A stretch of 64,000 nt of DNA from Rhodoglobus sp. (GTDB taxonomy: Bacteria > Actinomycetota > Actinomycetes > Actinomycetales > Microbacteriaceae), in assembly GCA_025463515.1 (NCBI GenBank), contig JAODAQ010000013.1, forward strand, positions 28,466-92,465, written 5' to 3'. Positions 1 through 8,117 of this stretch are shown piece after piece. Position 1 is the stretch's first letter; each line of letters begins with the position of its first letter. The notes under the pieces are model-generated. The model had not been told where the DNA came from, made no database searches, and saw only the letters and a list, made by a program, of their open reading frames with translations. Made by a program: the position numbers and the translations under genes.

Positions 1-111
1 CGGGTCGACTGGTCTATCCAGCCGAGGCCTTGAGCGGCACGGCTTTCGGGATGCAACGGTTCGCTGGCCATCCGCCCATGCTAGTTAACCCCGACCCCGT
101 ATCCTGCCCTC

Positions 112-1356
112 ATGTCGACCTCCCCCGCCCTGCAGCGCCGCCTCGGGACGGCCGACGCCGTCTTCATCGGCCTCGGCTCGATGATCGGGGCTGGCGTGTT
201 CGCGGCGTTCACGCCCGCAGCGCAGGCGGCGGGCAGCGGGCTGTTGATCGGCCTCGTCGTGGCCGCCATCGTCGCGGCGTGCAACGCCCTCGCCTCGGCC
301 CAGCTCGCGGCCGCGTACCCGACCTCGGGCGGCACCTACGTCTACGGCCGCGAGCAGCTCGGCCCGTGGTGGGGCTTCCTCGCCGGCTGGAGCTTCGTCA
401 TCGGCAAGACGGCGAGCTGCGCGGCGATGGCCCTGACCTTCGCGAGCTACGCCGCCCCCGCGGGCTGGGAGCGCCCGGTGGCCGCGGTCGCCGTCATCGC
501 CCTCGCGGCGGTCAACTACCGCGGCGTCACCCGCACGGCCCAGCTGGCGCGGGTCATCGTCGTCCTCGTGCTCGTCGCCCTCGCCGTGGCGGTGGCCGCG
601 ACGACGAGCACGGGGCTGCCCCGCCTCGCCGAGCTGGACACCTCGAGCATCATCGCGCACGGGCCGTACGGCATCCTCCAGTCCGCGGGCCTGCTGTTCT
701 TCGCGTTCGCCGGCTACGCGCGCATCGCCACGATGGGTGAGGAGGTGCGCGACCCGTCGCGGACCATTCCCCGCGCGATCGTCATCGCCCTGTCGATCAC
801 GATCGTCGTCTACGCGGTAGTGGCGGTGAGCCTGCTCGGCGCGCTCGGCTCCGACGCCCTGGCGGAGTCGACCGCTCCCCTTCGCGACGCGGCAGCGGCC
901 TGGCCGTGGACCTCCCCGGTCGTCACCGTGGGCGCCGCCCTCGCGTCACTCGGCGCCCTGCTCGCCCTCATCGCGGGCATCGGCCGCACGTCCCTGGCCA
1001 TGGCGCGGGAGGGGGATCTGCCGCGATGGCTGGCGGCCGTGCATCCCCGGTTCCACGTCCCCCACCGCGCTGAGGCTGTGCTCGCCGCCGTCGTCGTCGC
1101 CCTCGTGCTCACGGTCGACCTGCGCGGTGCGATCGGCTTCTCGTCGTTCGGGGTCCTCCTCTACTACTTCGTCGCGAACGTGTCGGCCTTCAGCCAGAAG
1201 AACGAGGCCCGGATGTTCCCGCGCGCGCTCTTCGTCGTGGGCGGCGGCGCCTGCCTGCTGCTGGTGGCGACCCTGCCGCTCGCCGCGATCGTCGGCGGCC
1301 TCGTCGTCCTCGCGGCCGGGATCGGGTACCGCCTCATCATCCGCGCGAGGGCGTGA
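112..1356 (+). CDS. APC-family amino acid permease
   Basis: A 414-residue, very hydrophobic protein with about twelve predicted membrane segments. The first segment carries the glycine-rich GLGSMIGAGVFA stretch (about residues 20-31) typical of APC (amino acid-polyamine-organocation) transporters, and an SGGTYVYGRE-like loop follows near residue 70. The role inferred from the family is proton-coupled uptake or exchange of an amino acid or amine in the cytoplasmic membrane; the substrate cannot be read. The start is supported by a TATCCT hexamer at 100-105, exactly 6 nt before the ATG, which suggests leaderless transcription. The antiporter gene follows 15 nt downstream but has its own -10-like hexamer, so the two need not be one operon. 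Confidence 0.88.
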   Translation: MSTSPALQRRLGTADAVFIGLGSMIGAGVFAAFTPAAQAAGSGLLIGLVVAAIVAACNALASAQLAAAYPTSGGTYVYGREQLGPWWGFLAGWSFVIGKTASCAAMALTFASYAAPAGWERPVAAVAVIALAAVNYRGVTRTAQLARVIVVLVLVALAVAVAATTSTGLPRLAELDTSSIIAHGPYGILQSAGLLFFAFAGYARIATMGEEVRDPSRTIPRAIVIALSITIVVYAVVAVSLLGALGSDALAESTAPLRDAAAAWPWTSPVVTVGAALASLGALLALIAGIGRTSLAMAREGDLPRWLAAVHPRFHVPHRAEAVLAAVVVALVLTVDLRGAIGFSSFGVLLYYFVANVSAFSQKNEARMFPRALFVVGGGACLLLVATLPLAAIVGGLVVLAAGIGYRLIIRARA

Positions 1357-1371
1357 CGGTACCCTCCCTGT

Positions 1372-3312
1372 ATGGGTAGCACTCAACTCGTCACGCTCGT
1401 GGTCGTCGGTGTCGTGCTCGTCATCGGCCTCGTCTCGTTCTTCGCGGGGCGCATCGGCGTCGCCGCGCCCCTGGCCCTCACGCTCGTGGGCGTCGGGGTC
1501 GGGGCGATCCCGGCCGTGCCCCACTTCGAGGTCGAGCCAGAGCTGGTTCTGACGGTCATCCTGCCGCCGCTGCTCTACGCCGCCGCGCGGCAGGTGCCGT
1601 TCGTCGACTTCCGCCGCAACCTCCGAGTGATCGGCTTCCTCGCGATCGTGCTCGTCGTGGTGTCCGCCGTGCTGGTCGGAATCGCCGTCCACCTGCTCTG
1701 GGCCACGGTGCCCATCGCCCTCGCCATCGCGCTCGGCGCCGTGGTCGCGCCGCCCGACGCGGTGGCCGCGACGAGCCTCGGCAAGCGGCTGGGGCTGCCT
1801 CCTCGCATCGTCACGATCCTCGAGGGCGAGGGGCTGGTCAACGACGCGACCGCCCTGGTCCTGCTCGCCACGGTGCTCGGGATCGTGACCACGTCGACCC
1901 AGGGGCTCAATGGGTGGATGATCGGCCTCACCTTCCTCTGGGCGGTGGTCGGTGCCGTCATCATCGGCGGGATCCTGGGTGCGGCATCCGTCGCCCTCCG
2001 CCGCCGCCTCACCGACCCCGTGCTGGATGCGGCCCTATCCCTAGCCGTGCCCTTCGTCGCGTACCTCGTCGGCGAGGCAGTGCACGCCTCGGGAGTCGTG
2101 GCAGTGGTCGTCGCCGGGATCCTCGTCGGCAACCAGGGCGCGTACCGCATCCGCGCGACCTTCCGCCTCGCCGAGGCCGGCACCTGGCGGATCGTGACGC
2201 TGCTGGTCGAGAACGCCGTGTTCCTGCTCATGGGCTTCCAGCTGTGGCCGATCGTCGGGGAGGTCGCGGCAGGCGGTGAGCTGCTCGGGACGCTCGGGGT
2301 CGCGGGTCTCGTGATCGTGCTGCTCGTCGGCATCCGGTTCGCCTCGATGCCGCCCCTGCTGTGGTCGATCCGCCATCGCTATCGCAAGCAGGCCGCCCGC
2401 GCCGATCAGAGCAACGGGCGCTTCGACAACGTCACGGAAGAGGACTTCCAGAAGCGCGCCGCGAGCTTCCAGCAGCTCGGCATCAAGCAGTCGCCGATCA
2501 GGAGCATCACCCGCGGGATCAGGGCCGGCCTCGGAGTGGCCACCAAGCGCGACAAGGCCGCACGAGACCGCATCGGTGCGCAGCTGGCCGAACTCGAGAA
2601 GAGCCCGCTGCCCGTGGCCGAGGTCGACGAGACCACGCGGGCGCGGTTCTCGCAGGCGTTCCAGAACTTCCGCAAGCGGCTCGACCAGCAGAACAACGAC
2701 CTGAGTGCGGAGCGCGACCAGGCGCTCAGTTGGCGCGACGGCGTGATCCTCGGTCTCTCGGGGATGCGCGGCGTGGTCACGGTCGCCGCGGTGCAGACCA
2801 TCCCGGAGGGGCAGCCGATGCGCGAGTCGCTCGTGCTCGTCGCGTTCGCGGTCGCGATCGTCACACTCGTCGCGCAGGGGCTGCTGCTCCCGCCCGTGGT
2901 GCGACGGCTGCGGCCCGCCGCCGATACCCCCGGCGATGAGCGGGTCGAGGTCTACGAGCTCCGCAAGCTGATGAAGGAGGCCGGAGATGCGGCGGTGCTG
3001 GCCGCTGTCAGTAGCTCCGAAGCATCCGGAACGCCTGTGCAGCCGCACGTGCTGGAGGAGGTGAGGGCTCAGGGCGAGACCTGGCTCGGCCGCCTGCAGA
3101 TCTGGGCGACCGCAGACCTCACCGACCCGGCCAACGAGGTGGCGCAGTTCCAGCGCCTCCGCCGCGTGCAGGTCGTCGCGGAGCGCGATGCCCTTCGCGA
3201 CGCGTACGAGCGCGGCGCCTACTCCTCCGAGGCGATCGACGTGCTGCGCGGCGCCCTCGACTCCGAGGAGATCTCGCTCGACGCCGGCGACAGCCGCACC
3301 GGGAACGCATGA
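1372..3312 (+). CDS. Na+/H+ antiporter, CPA1 (NhaP-like) family
   Basis: A 646-residue cation:proton antiporter. The N-terminal about 330 residues are membrane segments containing the CPA1 signatures PPDAVAATS and EGEGLVNDATALV, whose Asn-Asp pair is the expected ion-binding site. A long charged insertion (about residues 335-455) precedes a last membrane block beginning GVILGLSGMRGVVT, and the C-terminal about 120 residues are soluble. This layout fits actinobacterial CPA1 exchangers that expel Na+ for pH and salt homeostasis. The start has TACCCT at 1360-1365 followed by 6 nt, a leaderless signature. The next gene is convergent. Confidence 0.9.
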   Translation: MGSTQLVTLVVVGVVLVIGLVSFFAGRIGVAAPLALTLVGVGVGAIPAVPHFEVEPELVLTVILPPLLYAAARQVPFVDFRRNLRVIGFLAIVLVVVSAVLVGIAVHLLWATVPIALAIALGAVVAPPDAVAATSLGKRLGLPPRIVTILEGEGLVNDATALVLLATVLGIVTTSTQGLNGWMIGLTFLWAVVGAVIIGGILGAASVALRRRLTDPVLDAALSLAVPFVAYLVGEAVHASGVVAVVVAGILVGNQGAYRIRATFRLAEAGTWRIVTLLVENAVFLLMGFQLWPIVGEVAAGGELLGTLGVAGLVIVLLVGIRFASMPPLLWSIRHRYRKQAARADQSNGRFDNVTEEDFQKRAASFQQLGIKQSPIRSITRGIRAGLGVATKRDKAARDRIGAQLAELEKSPLPVAEVDETTRARFSQAFQNFRKRLDQQNNDLSAERDQALSWRDGVILGLSGMRGVVTVAAVQTIPEGQPMRESLVLVAFAVAIVTLVAQGLLLPPVVRRLRPAADTPGDERVEVYELRKLMKEAGDAAVLAAVSSSEASGTPVQPHVLEEVRAQGETWLGRLQIWATADLTDPANEVAQFQRLRRVQVVAERDALRDAYERGAYSSEAIDVLRGALDSEEISLDAGDSRTGNA

Positions 3313-3361
3313 GCTGACGCGTCGAAAGGCACGCGCGGAGAGGCACTAGAGCGGGCAGGCG

Positions 3362-4585
3362 CTAGAAGGGTGGTGGGTCTGCGGTGTGGGTGTGGCCGGT
3401 GGGGCTGGTCCAGTGGGAGGGTTGGCCGGGTGGTTTGTGGACGTGCCATCGGGTGTTGTGCTTGATGGTGTGGTGTTTGCGGCAGAGGTGGGCGAGGTTG
3501 TCGGCGGTGGTGGGGCCGCCGTGGGCCCAGTCGGTGACGTGGTCGAGGTCGCAGGTGGCGGCGCGGCGGCCGCAGCCGGGGAACGTGCAGGTCACATCCC
3601 GCAGGGCGAGCCACCGCTTGAGGGCCTTCGAGGGGCGGTACTGCTTCTGGTCCATGGCCAGCACGGCCCCGGTGACCGGGTCGGTGAGCAGGCGGGTCAG
3701 CGACGGGGCGCCCGCGCACAGGGCGCGGGCGGTGCCGATGTCGATCGGGCCGACGCCCTCCAGGATCGCGGGCTCCGCTGAGGCGCCCAGCAGCGACATC
3801 ACCGGCACGGTGAGCGCCACGGTGACACCAGCTGCTGGAACGCCAGCCGCGGTGGCGGGGGTGTTGCGGCCGGTGAGCAGGTCGGCGAGGACGTCCGCGC
3901 GCAGCTGCGCCATGGTGCGGGTCTCGTGATCGGCGGTCAGCAGCTCGAAGGCGAGGCCGTCGATCCGGGCCTGGGCCAGGGCGATGTCGGTCGAGGACAG
4001 GTGCGCGGTCAGCCACCCCATCCCGTCGCGGCCGTGCTCCGCCCACACCGCCCGCGCCGCCATCGCCCGCTCGTGGCGCTCGGCCGCGTCCTGCGCGAAC
4101 AGCCGCTCCCGCAGCGCCCGCGCCCGAGCTTTGAACCGGGCGGGCGCCAGGGTCTTCGCCGGGCCCAGCAGCCGAGAATCGAACTCGGCCCAGAACTGCT
4201 GCGGCAGGTCCAGGACCAGGGCGGCGGCCTCGACCGCGTTCGGCGTCGACACCTCCCCCTGGCAGAACCACGCCCACAGCCCCGGCAGCCGCTCCCGAAG
4301 AGTCCGGGCAGTCTGCGCGTTGTTGCGCACCGCAGCCTCCGACAGGCTCAACCGCACCGCCAGATCCGCCACCGCCGCCCGCACCGCGAACTCGACCGCG
4401 TCCCGCTCGGACAGCCCGCCCGGCACGAACACGGCCGGGTGCTCTACCGCCTCCCGCAGCGCCTCGTCGATCGACCGGAACACCACCGCCGACGCCCGCC
4501 ACTGCGCCTGCTGGGCGACCTCCGCCTGCGCCATCGCGAACTCCGCGCGCACCCCCGCGCGCGCCGGGTCAAGCAACGTGTCCAT
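3362..4585 (-). CDS. DUF222/HNH endonuclease (13E12-repeat family)
   Basis: A 407-residue protein with an N-terminal helical DUF222 region (about residues 10-290) and a C-terminal HNH nuclease fold. Near residues 330-375 it shows CTFPGC, CDLDHV, GGPT, NL and CRKHH, the complete His-Asn-His metal-binding pattern with flanking cysteine pairs. The family is very common and multicopy in actinobacteria; its function is unsettled and has been linked to mobile or repeat DNA. The C-terminal tail is rich in His, Pro and Thr. It lies convergent to the antiporter and has no evident operon partner. I see no target site, intein or intron around it. Confidence 0.88.
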   Translation of the reverse strand: MDTLLDPARAGVRAEFAMAQAEVAQQAQWRASAVVFRSIDEALREAVEHPAVFVPGGLSERDAVEFAVRAAVADLAVRLSLSEAAVRNNAQTARTLRERLPGLWAWFCQGEVSTPNAVEAAALVLDLPQQFWAEFDSRLLGPAKTLAPARFKARARALRERLFAQDAAERHERAMAARAVWAEHGRDGMGWLTAHLSSTDIALAQARIDGLAFELLTADHETRTMAQLRADVLADLLTGRNTPATAAGVPAAGVTVALTVPVMSLLGASAEPAILEGVGPIDIGTARALCAGAPSLTRLLTDPVTGAVLAMDQKQYRPSKALKRWLALRDVTCTFPGCGRRAATCDLDHVTDWAHGGPTTADNLAHLCRKHHTIKHNTRWHVHKPPGQPSHWTSPTGHTHTADPPPF

Positions 4586-4783
4586 ACCTGTATTAGACCA
4601 ACAGCCACCGACATTCGAACGCCCTGAGGTCGGTGCTGGGCATCACCCCGACGGACCGGGACTGGGGAGGACCAGTCATGGCGTTCGCGACCGGCCCGGG
4701 ACGGGGCTCGGAGGACGCGCGATCGTCACAACCGGCTGGGCTCCGCCAACCAGCCCGAACGAGACTCCAGCCCCACAGCACGC

Positions 4784-5347
4784 CTACGCCCGAAACGCCT
4801 CGATCGCCAGTGCCGCGAATCGGCGCGCCCGCGCCACCCGGATGTCGGCAGTCGCGCCCGACAGCCCGCGGCCCGCCATCAGCACCAGAACCAGGTCGTC
4901 GATGCCCACTCCGGCCCGGAGACTGCCCGCCCGCTGAGCCCGCCCGCAGAGGGCCGCCAACTCTCGCAGCATGTCGGCGCGGTGCGAGCCCAGCGATTCA
5001 GGACGACTCGACAGCACCGCGTCGGTGAAGCCCTGGTTGCGCGCGTTGAGCTCGCCCACACGCACGAGCACGTCGCAGAGGCCGCGCCAGGGATCCGGTT
5101 CGGCGCATCCCTCGCTCACGATCGAACGGCAAGCGTGCAGCTCGTCGGCGAACGCCTCGTCGATGAGGTCCTGCTTCGTCGGGAATCGCCGGTAGAGGGT
5201 CGCGGGCCCAACTCCGGCCGCGCGTGCCACGTCGCGCATCGTGACGGTGAGACCGTGCTCGGCGAAGAGTCGGCGGGCCGCGTCGAGCAGACGCTCCTTG
5301 TTGTCTTCGGCGTCCGCGCGCAGCATCTGAGGCAGTTGATCGGCCAT
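4784..5347 (-). CDS. TetR-family transcriptional regulator
   Basis: A 187-residue TetR regulator with the N-terminal helix-turn-helix (LLDAARRLFAEHGLTVTMRDVARAAGVGPATLYRRFPTKQDL read in pieces over residues 20-60) and a variable ligand-binding domain. Starting at MADQLPQ gives a normal TetR length; the open frame runs further upstream but overlaps the divergent oxidoreductase. TAAAGT (complement of 5355-5360) lies 7 nt before this ATG, consistent with leaderless transcription. It is divergent from the quinone oxidoreductase gene and probably controls it: a perfect 6-2-6 inverted repeat lies between the two genes (5368-5381). The inducer is unknown. Confidence 0.85.
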   Translation of the reverse strand: MADQLPQMLRADAEDNKERLLDAARRLFAEHGLTVTMRDVARAAGVGPATLYRRFPTKQDLIDEAFADELHACRSIVSEGCAEPDPWRGLCDVLVRVGELNARNQGFTDAVLSSRPESLGSHRADMLRELAALCGRAQRAGSLRAGVGIDDLVLVLMAGRGLSGATADIRVARARRFAALAIEAFRA

Positions 5348-5354
5348 GGCTCTC

Positions 5355-5389
5355 ACTTTAGTCAAGTGGACGCCTGCGTCCGTTACCGT
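5355..5389. promoter_or_regulatory. Divergent tetR/oxidoreductase promoter with operator
   Basis: Between the divergent genes lie TAAAGT for tetR (complement of 5355-5360) and TACCGT for the oxidoreductase (5384-5389), each 7 nt from its start codon. Between them is the perfect inverted repeat GGACGC-CT-GCGTCC at 5368-5381. Its position between both -10 boxes would let a bound TetR dimer block both genes. The -35 boxes are weak. The operator assignment is inference. Confidence 0.55.
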
Positions 5390-5396
5390 GGGGCGT

Positions 5397-6374
5397 ATGC
5401 GAGCAGTGACAATCCAGACCTTCGGCAACCCTGACGGCATCACGGTGGTCGAGGTGCCCGACATCGCCGCCGCTCCTGGGCAGCTCCTCATCCAGACCGA
5501 GGCGATCGGAGTCGGCGGCGTTGACGCCGTCATCCGCCGCGGCACGCTCGGCTCGAGCTTTCCCGCGGGGATGATCCCCGGGAGCGAGATCGCCGGCCGG
5601 GTGGTCGGCGTGGGCGACGGGGTCGACGGAACCTGGCTGGGACGACGGGCGTGGGCGTTCACCGGCACGAGCGGTGGCTACGCCGAGCTTGCCGTAGCCG
5701 CCCTGGACGACGTGACCGCCCTGCCCGACGACCTCTCTGCGACCGACGCCGTCACCCTCGGCAGCGCCGGGCCCGTGGCGCAGTTCGCCCTCGAGCACGC
5801 GCGCTTCACTGCCGGTGAATCAGTGCTCGTCCGCGGTGCGTCGGGGAGCATCGGCATCCTCGCCGTGCAGCTCGCGGCGCTCGGGGGCGCGGGCGAGATC
5901 GGCGTCACCACGTCGTCGCCGGAGCGGGGTGAGCGACTTCGCGAGCTCGGCGCCACTGTCATCCTCGACCGCTCCGGCGACACCGACCGCGATAGGGACA
6001 CCCATACCGACACCGAGCGCGACTTCGACATCGTGATCGACGTCGTGGGCGGCGACGAGGTGCCCCGCTTCGTCGACCGGCTTGCGCCGAACGGCCGCTA
6101 CGTGTCGGTGGGCGTCGTCGGCGGCTACCCGCCGGCAGACTTCGGGATGTCGCTGATGCGGTCGTTCCAGCGGTCGCTGTCGTTCGCCACCTTCAGCCTG
6201 AACACCGTGCCCGTCCCCGAACGGAACCGCGTGCGTGCCCAGCAGTTCGCGGCAGCAGCCCGCGGCGAGCTCACGCCCGTCGTGCACGGCGTGCTGCCTC
6301 TCGCCGATGCCGCGGACGCCCACCGGCGCATGGACGCCGGCGAGGTGTTCGGACGATTCGTGCTCTTGCCGTAG
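5397..6374 (+). CDS. NADPH:quinone oxidoreductase-type MDR protein
   Basis: A 325-residue zinc-independent medium-chain dehydrogenase/reductase of the quinone-oxidoreductase group. It has the N-terminal GroES-like fold (MRAVTIQTFGNPDGI, then VGVGDGV near residue 80) and a Rossmann domain with RGASGSIGILAVQLA (about residues 145-159) in place of the usual GxGxxG loop. Expected activity is NAD(P)H-dependent reduction of quinones or enones. The start MRAVTI is favoured over an in-frame ATG 51 nt upstream because it matches family N-termini and lies 7 nt after TACCGT. An odd Asp/Thr/Arg-rich run (about residues 189-206) interrupts the Rossmann domain. Likely regulated by the divergent TetR. Confidence 0.85.
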   Translation: MRAVTIQTFGNPDGITVVEVPDIAAAPGQLLIQTEAIGVGGVDAVIRRGTLGSSFPAGMIPGSEIAGRVVGVGDGVDGTWLGRRAWAFTGTSGGYAELAVAALDDVTALPDDLSATDAVTLGSAGPVAQFALEHARFTAGESVLVRGASGSIGILAVQLAALGGAGEIGVTTSSPERGERLRELGATVILDRSGDTDRDRDTHTDTERDFDIVIDVVGGDEVPRFVDRLAPNGRYVSVGVVGGYPPADFGMSLMRSFQRSLSFATFSLNTVPVPERNRVRAQQFAAAARGELTPVVHGVLPLADAADAHRRMDAGEVFGRFVLLP

Positions 6375-6378
6375 GGGG

Positions 6379-6855
6379 TCAGCCCCGCCGCCACCCCTCG
6401 TCGTCGCGGATCGCCCGCGCGATCCGCCGGCTGATCTCGCGCAGCTGCTTCGCCTGCGCCGCGGTCAGGGCATCGAGCACGAGCCGGTGCACGGTCTCGA
6501 CATGGCCGGGGGTCGCGAGGCGGTATCGCTCAGCGCCTTCGTCGGTCAGGCTCGCGAGGGTGTACCGCCCGTCGAGGGGATCCGTCGCCCGGCGCACCCA
6601 GCCTCTCCCCTCGAGCCTCGTCACGGCGCGCGAGAGGCGCGTGAGAGTGCTGTTCGCGTAGCCCGCGAGCACGCTCATCCGCAGCGTGCGATCCGGCGCA
6701 TCGGCCAGGGCGAACAGGATGCCGTACTCGAAGTGGGTGAGCTCGGCGTCCCGCAGCAGCTGCGCATCGAGGGCCGGCGGCAGCCACTCGAGCACGGTGG
6801 CGAGGGCCGACCAGGTGTCGAGGTCGTCGCCGCTCAGGTCAGTGGAGTCGCGCAT
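6379..6855 (-). CDS. MarR-family transcriptional regulator
   Basis: A 158-residue MarR protein with a winged helix in the middle: FEYGILFALADAPDRTLRM, then SVLAGYANSTLTRLSRAVTRLEGRGWV for the recognition helix, and RYTLASLTDEG for the wing. It is divergent from the SDR gene at 6934 and ends 5 bp after the oxidoreductase stop, on the opposite strand. The divergent intergenic region has a perfect CACTTG-N6-CAAGTG repeat, so it probably represses the SDR and perhaps itself. The ATG chosen begins MRDSTDLSGDD and gives normal MarR length; longer frames run through the SDR gene and are rejected. Confidence 0.85.
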   Translation of the reverse strand: MRDSTDLSGDDLDTWSALATVLEWLPPALDAQLLRDAELTHFEYGILFALADAPDRTLRMSVLAGYANSTLTRLSRAVTRLEGRGWVRRATDPLDGRYTLASLTDEGAERYRLATPGHVETVHRLVLDALTAAQAKQLREISRRIARAIRDDEGWRRG

Positions 6856-6866
6856 CCCTGCAGCGT

Positions 6867-6921
6867 ACTTGACTTGCTCGGGAAAGTCATTCGTGACACA
6901 GTTCACTTGACTGAGCAAGTG
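6867..6921. promoter_or_regulatory. Probable MarR operator upstream of SDR
   Basis: A perfect inverted repeat CACTTG-ACTGAG-CAAGTG occupies 6904-6921, just before the SDR ribosome-binding site. A related string, ACTTGACTTGCTC, lies at 6867-6879 near the marR start. The SDR promoter may be TTGCTC at 6874-6879 and CACAGT 17 nt downstream. Two related sites flanking a promoter fit control by the divergent MarR; this is inference from spacing and symmetry. Confidence 0.5.
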
Positions 6922-6933
6922 ATGGAGAGGGCA

Positions 6934-7710
6934 ATGGAACTGCAACTGGCAGGCAAGACCGCGTTCGTGAGCGGGTCGACGCAGGGTATCGGTTTCGCGA
7001 TCGCGAAAGCCCTGGCCGACGAGGGCGTCTCGGTGACGGTCAACGGCCGCGACGAAGGCAGGGTGCGCGCGGCCGTCAAGCGGCTGGGCGCGGGCGCGAA
7101 GGGCCTCGTCGCGGACTTCGGCAATCTCGAGCAGGTCAAGCGGCTCCTCGCCGAGCTCGGGGATGTTGACATCCTCGTCAACAATGTCGGCCTGTTCGAG
7201 GTCGCACCCTTCGATGCCGTGACCGACGACGCGTGGCAGCGCTACTTCGACGTCAACGTGATGAGCGGCGTGCGCCTCTCGCGGCACCTGCTGCCGGGCA
7301 TGCTCGAGCGCGGCTGGGGCCGCGTGATCTTCATCAGCAGCGAGTCCGGCGTGAACGTCCCAGCAGACATGGTGCACTACGGAACAACGAAGGCCGGGAT
7401 GCTCGCGCTCGGCAACGGCCTCGCCAAGCTCACCCGCGGCACCGGGGTGACCGTGAACTCGATCCTCGGCGGGCCGACCTTCTCCGACGGGGTGGCCGGC
7501 ACCGTGGGCCAGATCGCGGAGGCCCAGGGCATGGATGCCGACGCGCTCAAGGCCGCGATCATCCGTGGCAACACCACCTCCCTGTTGCAGCGGTTCATCG
7601 AGCCGACGGAGATCGCGAGCCTCGCGGTCTACCTGGCGAGCCCGGTGTCGTCCGCGACGAACGGCGCCGCCCTCCGCGCGGACGGCGGCGTGCTCACGGG
7701 GATTCTCTGA
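6934..7710 (+). CDS. Short-chain dehydrogenase/reductase
   Basis: A 258-residue classical SDR. The cofactor loop GSTQGIGFAIAKAL (about residues 14-27) is the TGxxxGxG variant, NNVGLFE supplies the NAG-like motif, SSESG contains the catalytic Ser, and YGTTK the catalytic Tyr and Lys. Family knowledge says NAD(P)-dependent oxidoreduction of an alcohol or ketone; the substrate is unknown. GGAGAGG at 6924-6930 is a well-placed ribosome-binding site for the ATG at 6934 and overlaps an alternative ATG at 6922, so the later start is preferred. The MarR-like operator sits just upstream. Confidence 0.87.
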   Translation: MELQLAGKTAFVSGSTQGIGFAIAKALADEGVSVTVNGRDEGRVRAAVKRLGAGAKGLVADFGNLEQVKRLLAELGDVDILVNNVGLFEVAPFDAVTDDAWQRYFDVNVMSGVRLSRHLLPGMLERGWGRVIFISSESGVNVPADMVHYGTTKAGMLALGNGLAKLTRGTGVTVNSILGGPTFSDGVAGTVGQIAEAQGMDADALKAAIIRGNTTSLLQRFIEPTEIASLAVYLASPVSSATNGAALRADGGVLTGIL

Positions 7711-7721
7711 GGCAGTCGCCC

Positions 7722-7768
7722 TTGCGCAATCTCGCAACGCGGGGTAACGTACAACCAAATGGTTGTAC
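7722..7768 (+). promoter_or_regulatory. arsR promoter with operator overlapping the start codon
   Basis: TTGCGC (7722-7727), a 17-nt spacer and TAACGT (7745-7750) form a good vegetative promoter. The ArsR start codon at 7759 is 8 nt after the -10 box, so the mRNA should be leaderless. A perfect palindrome with 9-nt arms (GTACAACCA and TGGTTGTAC around AA) covers 7749-7768, from the -10 box through the start codon, where a bound dimer would block initiation. Confidence 0.7.
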
Positions 7769-8103
7769 TTGAGCTTTCCGACGACGACGTGAACCGCATG
7801 TTCCGCGCCCTCGCCGACGCGACACGACGCGACATCGTGCGACGCACCCTGGTCGCGGATGTCTCGGTATCGCAACTGGCGGAGGCATACGACATGTCGT
7901 TCGCGGCAGTTCAGAAGCACGTCGCGGTACTGGAGGAGGCGAGGCTCGTGACGAAAGAACCACGCGGTCGCGAGCGGATGGTGCGGGGAAACCCCGACCG
8001 GATCCGCCAGGCGCAGCGTCTGCTCGACCGATTCGAAGAGCTCTGGCGGTCGCGTATCGACCGCCTCGACGCACTGCTCGCAGAAGATCCATCCGAGAAC
8101 TGA
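7759..8103 (+). CDS. ArsR-family regulator (winged helix)
   Basis: A 114-residue ArsR-type repressor. The winged helix is clear: MFRALADATRRDIVRRTL, then VSVSQLAEAYDMSFAAVQKHVAVLEEARLV and a wing with RGRERMV. No cysteine-rich metal site is visible, which fits the metal-independent ArsR group commonly paired with AHSA1/SRPBCC genes. The next gene, 14 nt downstream, encodes exactly such a tandem AHSA1 protein. The start codon is embedded in a perfect palindrome, indicating autorepression of the two-gene operon. The ligand is unknown. Confidence 0.88.
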   Translation: MVVLELSDDDVNRMFRALADATRRDIVRRTLVADVSVSQLAEAYDMSFAAVQKHVAVLEEARLVTKEPRGRERMVRGNPDRIRQAQRLLDRFEELWRSRIDRLDALLAEDPSEN

Positions 8104-8117
8104 CAGAAAGGCACATC

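Noticed and set aside
3362..4585. HNH endonuclease as part of a group II intron or homing element
   Set aside because: It is a DUF222/13E12-type chromosomal gene; no intron domains, intein splice motifs or flanking repeats are seen.
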